Source: Combretum micranthum
Taxonomy: Eukaryota > Streptophyta > Magnoliopsida > Myrtales > Combretaceae
Direction: 5' to 3'
Assembly (NCBI GenBank): GCA_024138025.1
Contig: JAMXBD010001042.1
Coordinates: forward strand, 310,001 to 374,000
Length of the DNA stretch: 64,000 nt
This document shows, piece by piece, positions 61,657-64,000 of the stretch. The position numbers and the translations under genes were made by a program. The notes below the pieces were generated by a model. It did no database searches. It was not told the DNA's origin and was given only the letters and a program-made list of their open reading frames with translations. Position 1 is the stretch's first letter, and the number at the start of each line of letters is the position of its first letter.

Positions 61657-62217
61657 TTATGGAATGTTCAGAGGGGTTGAAGTGTAATGTCCATTCTCGT
61701 GATGTTCAGTGGAAGATGGAGTGTAATGCCCATTCCCATAATGTTCAGTAGGAGGTGGTGGAGTCATATTCGTACTGGTCGTGGTAGTAATGTCGTCAGG
61801 ATATACGACATTAAGAGGTGTGACGGCCACTGGAGTACTAACGTTCAAACTATCGTACATAGTTTGATAATTAATGTCTAAAGCTGCTTCTTCCATACTT
61901 ATGGGTAGAGCAATTGTAGCATCTGTCGGGGTAGCTGAAGCAATAGAAATGTAAGGAAACCCTTCATGAAAGGGAAACCAGTTTATTATGCCGTTAGGTA
62001 AATTTAGCATGGCTCCCCTGTACCAATCAGGAATAAGAAATATATCATTGGGGTATGGGTATTGGGGATTAGGCTTTGTTACAAAGTAGACAATTGGTAT
62101 AACCATATCCATCAACTGCTGTCTCCAGACTACATAGTGTTCAAATGCAGGAATGACCGAATACCAGCTTAGTTCATCTCCGTTTCTTTCGATCATATCG
62201 TCCCACAAGATTCCCAA
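61657..62217 (-). CDS. Extra ORF upstream of gag in element B, unknown
   Basis: An open frame of about 186 codons on the same strand as gag-pol, between the primer binding site and gag. The N-terminal half is rich in aromatic and hydrophobic residues (WYSVIPAFEHYVVWRQQ, MVIPIVYFV, FLIPDWYRG). The C-terminal half is Thr/Pro/His-rich with an imperfect repeat (TEHYGNGHYT, TEHHENGHYT). It has survived in an element whose gag and pol carry many stops. An adjacent frame upstream (about 62390-62206) also reads protein-like (FFIEQWEEFRHLHEV, then a stop after ASHDV), so the original ORF was probably longer. A tract ending TGATTGTAG just before that segment looks like a splice acceptor. I do not recognise the family. 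A distant likeness to the C-terminal end of plant mobile domain proteins is only an impression. Some plant Gypsy elements (Ogre) are known to carry an extra ORF before gag. Confidence 0.5.
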   Translation of the reverse strand: MGILWDDMIERNGDELSWYSVIPAFEHYVVWRQQLMDMVIPIVYFVTKPNPQYPYPNDIFLIPDWYRGAMLNLPNGIINWFPFHEGFPYISIASATPTDATIALPISMEEAALDINYQTMYDSLNVSTPVAVTPLNVVYPDDITTTTSTNMTPPPPTEHYGNGHYTPSSTEHHENGHYTSTPLNIP

Positions 62218-62498
62218 TGAGGTTTTATGTTATCAATATACTTACGGTTGATTTCATCAGGGGAAAATTAGACATCGTGACTGGCTAGTTGGTATATCAA
62301 ATGCTGAAGCCTGATCCTATAGTTTACTGAAGTTACCTCATGTAAATGTCGAAATTCTTCCCACTGTTCAATAAAAAATTCTCTTCGTCCCTACAATCAC
62401 GAGTCTATATGGGTTAATGGATGATGTTATTGTTAGTATATATATATATATATATTTTCTTTTTACGATCATCATTTTTGTAATATCTTTTAAGTGAT
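62218..62498 (-). other. 5' leader of element B
   Basis: Untranslated leader between the PBS and the extra ORF. It contains the upstream coding-like stretch described with that ORF (62206-62390) and a TA microsatellite at about 62438-62455. Confidence 0.45.
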
Positions 62499-62511
62499 GG
62501 CTCTGATACCA
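62499..62511 (-). promoter_or_regulatory. Primer binding site of element B
   Basis: TGGTATCAGAGCC on the minus strand, complementary to the 3' end of initiator-Met tRNA. It sits nine bases from the LTR, further than usual, so the LTR border or the spacer may have changed. Confidence 0.85.
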
Positions 62512-62520
62512 CTTTAAGGC

Positions 62521-64000
62521 TATCACATCTCAGAAATTAATCCGTACAGTCCACTGTGATTATCAGAAGCTTATGGAGTTCGATCAACTCCTGGTCCATA
62601 AACATCTGTAATTACTAGGCTCACTAAATAACGCCGTACTTAAAAGATATTTACAGAAATGGAGACTAGGATTAAGTTTTTGGTATTTACAGCGTATTAT
62701 TCCAAGCATTTTCTGTTATTTCTTATGGATTTCCTACAAAAAAAGTTACAGGGTAGTGAGCATCATTCCACGTGCTCAGTAAGTGGATATAAAAAGGGTA
62801 ATTATAAACATTATAGGACAAATCACAACCATTTGTTAAAGTGAATTGTGCAGTCAATTGGGATGCCATCCACGTGATGTTGACCGGTTTATCATGTGAT
62901 TAGAGAAATTAACCCCACTCTAATCTGGGTTTCGAGGAGTTTAACACATATTCATTTTCCATAAAACCGAGAATGTGCAATGGACTGTTGTCCTCCCAAA
63001 AACCTTTTAGGACTATCCCTTAGATAGCTTGTAGCCTTTACTGCGACCTCCTCTCTTGTCACTTAGTTCAATAAAGTTTAGAAGAAGAAATCCATTCCTA
63101 CCTGAACGATCGGTTTTGTGGATGCAAGGATGCAATATGCGATATGGTATGCATGATCGGTTATTAGTTTCACTATATTCTTAATAATATATTTTTACTT
63201 AGGCGATCAAACAGATATCTCACACTAATATAATAAGATAAGTAAACATCCAATATCAAACCAAGTTAATCAACCACGCACATTTTATAGCTAACTTACA
63301 AACATAAACAATTACAATGTAAATAATATCCCTTTTCACAATTACCATATAAATGAACCACTTACCAAAATAGGTTTCGTGTGTGGAATAGATTGCTGTG
63401 GAGTTTTACCTAAAAGAATGATTTTGATAAGATGAATTAGTATGGTGCCAAATCTTGTTTTAGTTGTAGTATGATTATAAGGTTTATTTAAGGAATAAAA
63501 TGACTTTATTAAGAGATTATAAGTTAACATATAAGAAAATAACGAGCTTATTTTGTTTTTATTAAATGACATTGTGAAATTAAGCACTTTTAGGTACTTA
63601 ATTAATTTTTGAAAAGTTATAATTTTGTTTGAAAGAATTCTAAATAATTCGATAAGTTGGTATAGCTTGAATTGCTTGGAAAAGTTATTTTAATTTATAT
63701 GACATATGATTATAGTTTATAATTTCAAGGTTATTATTTCTAAGAGTTATTAAGCTTTAAACTTTATAGCTAATTATTACATTAATATTTGGTAATCTTT
63801 TTATTTGGGGTATGCATGTCATTATTGGTACTAATATTTAATTAAGTAAAGTGTTTAAGGTGTTATGAATATTTAATAGAATTTTATAATTTCTTTATTT
63901 ACTAGCTATAATTGATAAATTAGTGTAAATATTAAAAAAATATGAAAAAATTGTAAGTGTCAATAATGTCAGTATGAATATCTTGGAGTAATAATATAAT
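62521..64000 (-). repeat. Element B 5' LTR, partial
   Basis: Matches 49037-50520 along its whole visible length, starting TATCACATCTCAG where the left copy has TGTCACATCCCTA (the terminal TG has become TA). It is cut by the window end; about 1340 bp should lie beyond. The differences between the two copies include many C/T and G/A changes. Confidence 0.9.

Larger units (their letters stand above)
49037..64000 (-). mobile_element. Ty3/Gypsy chromovirus, element B, decayed and nested (runs off the window)
   Basis: The left (3') LTR is 49037-51855. The internal region runs from the PPT at 51856 to the PBS at 62499-62511. The right (5') LTR begins at 62521 and is cut by the window end. Pol order on the minus strand (gag, PR, RT, RNase H, INT, chromodomain) is Gypsy-type. 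Two solo LTRs interrupt it, at 53905-56033 and 58414-61167. Many in-frame stops replace Gln, Arg or Trp codons and several frameshifts occur, so B is inactive. Over the first 190 bases the LTRs differ at roughly one site in ten by eye, so B is older than A. Confidence 0.9.

Noticed and set aside
1..64000. tRNA, rRNA, CRISPR, bacterial operons or organellar insertions
   Set aside because: Looked for and not found. The TGGTATCAGAGC matches are retrotransposon primer sites, not tRNA genes.

Overview
The window looks like a repeat-dense, AT-rich segment of a flowering-plant nuclear genome. The evidence is intron-split genes with GT-AG borders, Ty3/Gypsy chromovirus elements primed by initiator-Met tRNA, hAT-type and Mutator-like non-autonomous transposons, and a relic of a TIR-NBS-LRR (TNL) resistance gene. 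TNL genes are largely missing from monocots, so a dicot is most likely. I found no bacterial or organellar features, rRNA, convincing tRNA or CRISPR array.

Layout. (1) 0.9-2.2 kb: probable Copia (Maximus/SIRE-like) solo LTR. (2) 4.0-5.8 kb, minus strand: the only recognisable host gene with a full domain, a four-exon alpha/beta hydrolase. As read it has an in-frame stop in exon 2 and a probable one-base loss near the C-terminus. (3) 6-36 kb: mostly AT-rich intergenic DNA with small DNA transposons and relics. These include a 1.9 kb long-TIR Mutator-like element (18.9-20.8 kb), two hAT-like elements with exact 8 bp target duplications (23.0-23.7 and 26.5-27.6 kb), a cluster of palindromic MITEs (28.6-30.2 and 32.3 kb), a GC-rich probable solo LTR (12.2-13.2 kb) and a TNL LRR relic (34.1-35.3 kb). 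(4) 36.7-49.0 kb: an AT-rich degenerate repeat tract interrupted by Gypsy element A (37,201-48,074, minus strand). Element A has two LTRs, PBS, PPT, TSD TCTTA, and gag-PR-RT-RH-INT-chromodomain carrying several frameshifts. Its left LTR contains a nested 771 bp hAT-like element. (5) 49.0 kb to the end: a second, older Gypsy chromovirus B on the minus strand. Its left LTR is 49,037-51,855 and its right LTR starts at 62,521 and runs off the window. It is interrupted by two solo LTRs, one (53,905-56,033) inside the reverse transcriptase/RNase H region and one (58,414-61,167) inside gag. Between the PBS and gag, element B carries an additional 186-codon open frame of unknown function.

How the parts relate. 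The window is mainly a record of nested transposition. B inserted at the edge of the AT-rich tract and decayed, largely through changes that look like cytosine deamination. Related LTR elements then inserted into B and recombined to solo LTRs. A inserted into the same AT-rich tract, and a hAT-like element later inserted into A. No retroelement here looks autonomous. Both Gypsy elements end in an integrase-linked chromodomain, which in chromoviruses is tied to targeting heterochromatin.

Most promising unexplained signals: the extra ORF upstream of gag in B; a GC-rich block of repeated CGCCGGCG-like motifs shared by the LTRs of A and both solo LTRs; and the MITE array at 28.6-30.2 kb. All boundaries and similarities were read by eye, without database searches.
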